A DNA stretch of 64,000 nt from positions 3,593,001 to 3,657,000 of the forward strand of contig NZ_CP060202.1 in the NCBI RefSeq assembly GCF_014250515.1, given 5' to 3'. A program made the position numbers and the translations under genes. The DNA comes from Hymenobacter sediminicola (GTDB lineage Bacteria; Bacteroidota; Bacteroidia; Cytophagales; Hymenobacteraceae). This document shows positions 62,717 to 64,000 of the stretch, piece after piece (position 1 is the stretch's first letter; the number at the start of each line of letters is the position of its first letter). Under the pieces are notes generated by a model, which was not told where the DNA came from, did not search any database, and was given only the letters and a program-made list of their open reading frames with translations.

Positions 62717-64000
62717 ATGAACTACGTACACCAGACGCTCAAGCTTCTGCTAGGCTTTCTGTGGCTTGCTCCCAGCGCAGGTGTAGCCCAGACGGCCGCG
62801 CCATCCATACCGCCTAACCAAGAGCTTACGCTCGCCCAGTGCCTGAACGTGGCGCTGGTAAACCAACCACTACTACGACAGGCGCGGGTCGACCAGGAAA
62901 TTACCCGCGCGGAAAACCAGATTGCCTTGGCCGGCTGGCTGCCGCAAGTGGGGTTGCAGGGCACCGCGCAGCATTACTTCCAACTGCCCTTCACCATCTT
63001 CCCCGACCCTACTACCGGCACGCTCACGCCTCGCCAGATTGGCGTGCGCAACGTGACCACCGTGGGCCTGAGCGGCACCCAGACCATTTACAACAACGAC
63101 GTGCTGCTGGCCGCCCGCAGCAAGCGGTTTAACAACCAAGCTGCCACCCAGAACACCGTGAACGTGCGAATTGCCACCGTCTCGGATGTGAGCAAGGGCT
63201 TTTATGACGTGCTGCTGGCCCAGCGCCAGCTGGAGGTCTTCAGCCAGGATATTGCCCGTCTGCAGCGCAACTACCGCGACGCCCGGGCCCGCTACGAAAC
63301 CGGCATTGCCGACAAAACGGAGTATCTGCAGGCCGAAATTTCGCTTAACAACTCCCTGGCCGGCCGCAAACAGTCGCAGGAAGCCATTAAGGCGCGGCTG
63401 GCCTACCTCAAGCAACTGATGGGGGTGCCGCCCGAGCGGCCTTTGTCGTTGCAGTACGACACGCTGAAGCTAGAAATGGATGCTACTATGGACACGGCCG
63501 TGGCCCTGAATATCAGCAACCGCATCGAAATTCAGCAGCTACAGACGCAACGGGCCTTGCAGGATATTACGGTGGACTACTACCGGATGGGCTTTCTGCC
63601 GTCGTTGTCGGCGTTTGCCAACTACAACTCCGTGTTTCAGAACAACTCGGCCAGCGACCTGTACAGCACCCGTTTCCCGAATTCTTACGCTGGTTTGCAG
63701 CTCGGATTACCCATTTTCACCGGCTTCCGGCGCTTGCAGAACGTGCGGCGCGCCCGTCTGCTCAATACCCGCCTCGACGAGGACGTGAGCAACACCCGCA
63801 ACCAGATTAATACTGAGTATGCCACGGCGCTAGCCAACTATAAGGGCTACTACACCCAGTACATGCTGGGCAAGCGCAACCTGGAAGCGTCCAAGGAAGT
63901 GTACAACGTCATCAACCTGCAATACCGGGAGGGCATCCGGGCCTACATCGATTTGATTGTGGCCCAGACCACTCTGCGCACTTCCCAGCTCAATTACTAC
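62717..64000 (+). CDS. TolC family outer-membrane efflux protein, cut by window edge
   Basis: Trimeric outer-membrane channel of an RND or ABC efflux pump. The 428 residues in view start with a signal peptide (MNYVHQTLKLLLGFLWLAPS), then LTLAQCLNVALVNQPLLRQA, a helical hairpin (SKGFYDVLLAQRQLEVFSQD, ARYETGIADKTEYLQAEISL) and the second half of the tandem repeat (FLPSLSAFANYNS, GLQLGLPIFTGFRRLQNVRR). The frame is open at base 64000 and perhaps 20-40 residues are missing. In related operons a membrane-fusion protein and an inner-membrane pump come next. Confidence 0.9.
   Translation, partial: MNYVHQTLKLLLGFLWLAPSAGVAQTAAPSIPPNQELTLAQCLNVALVNQPLLRQARVDQEITRAENQIALAGWLPQVGLQGTAQHYFQLPFTIFPDPTTGTLTPRQIGVRNVTTVGLSGTQTIYNNDVLLAARSKRFNNQAATQNTVNVRIATVSDVSKGFYDVLLAQRQLEVFSQDIARLQRNYRDARARYETGIADKTEYLQAEISLNNSLAGRKQSQEAIKARLAYLKQLMGVPPERPLSLQYDTLKLEMDATMDTAVALNISNRIEIQQLQTQRALQDITVDYYRMGFLPSLSAFANYNSVFQNNSASDLYSTRFPNSYAGLQLGLPIFTGFRRLQNVRRARLLNTRLDEDVSNTRNQINTEYATALANYKGYYTQYMLGKRNLEASKEVYNVINLQYREGIRAYIDLIVAQTTLRTSQLNYY

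Overview
The window looks like a chromosomal segment of a high-GC member of the Bacteroidota, most likely a Hymenobacter-type Cytophagales. The evidence is read from the sequence. Several genes are preceded by the Bacteroidota sigma motif (TTTG, about 19 bases, TAnnTTTG), for example rpsT and tRNA-Gln. One protein ends in a type IX secretion (Por) sorting domain. An IPExxxVDY-family protein sits beside pyruvate kinase, Tgt is of the Bacteroidota type without zinc cysteines, and gene strings such as acpP-fabF-rnc, tgt-lptG and prs-rplY-pth are typical of the phylum. No phage, integrase, transposase, rRNA or CRISPR array was seen.

Layout. 1-6.5 kb: nadE (cut by the left edge), rnc-fabF-acpP on the minus strand, then an IPExxxVDY protein and pyk on the plus strand. 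6.5-12.4 kb: a T9SS cargo protein, rpsT, a YheT-like hydrolase, a lipoprotein, a decayed gene fragment and rsmG. 11.8-17.9 kb: an ECF-like sigma factor overlapped by a family 2 glycosyltransferase, then tgt, an LptF/G permease, an EamA transporter and ispE. 18-20.6 kb: a PglC/PglD/PglE-like set (sugar-1-phosphate transferase, N-acetyltransferase, aminotransferase), probably making and priming a di-N-acetylated sugar for a surface glycan. 20.7-24 kb: a trans-sulfuration enzyme and atpC-atpD. 24-29 kb: tRNA-Gln, prs, rplY, pth, a small membrane protein and metG. 29-36.6 kb: a histone-H1-like basic protein, small lipoproteins, msrB, typA, a DUF2071 protein, acylphosphatase, nagA and a SpoU methyltransferase. 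36.7-46.5 kb: a CHASE3 histidine kinase with a stand-alone receiver, envelope hypotheticals, an endonuclease III-like protein, a ZIP transporter, amtB and a fused glycosyltransferase/polysaccharide deacetylase. 46.7-50.6 kb: a TPR-AAA+ ATPase followed by two TPR proteins with C-terminal membrane segments. 50.7-54.3 kb: thrC, a LysR regulator, a SemiSWEET, a Uma2-like remnant and an AT-rich orphan. 54.3-64 kb: a very large alpha-2-macroglobulin lipoprotein, pbpC and the start of a TolC-type efflux protein (cut by the right edge).

The best candidate for an undescribed system is the three-gene TPR-AAA+/TPR-membrane operon (46691-50590). Other points of interest are a low-GC mosaic patch inside the macroglobulin gene, two families of extragenic palindromes, unusually long perfect hairpins between genes, several promoters placed almost directly on the start codon, and a paired direct repeat upstream of thrC that could be an operator. 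Functions come from motif recognition by eye; no database search was run.
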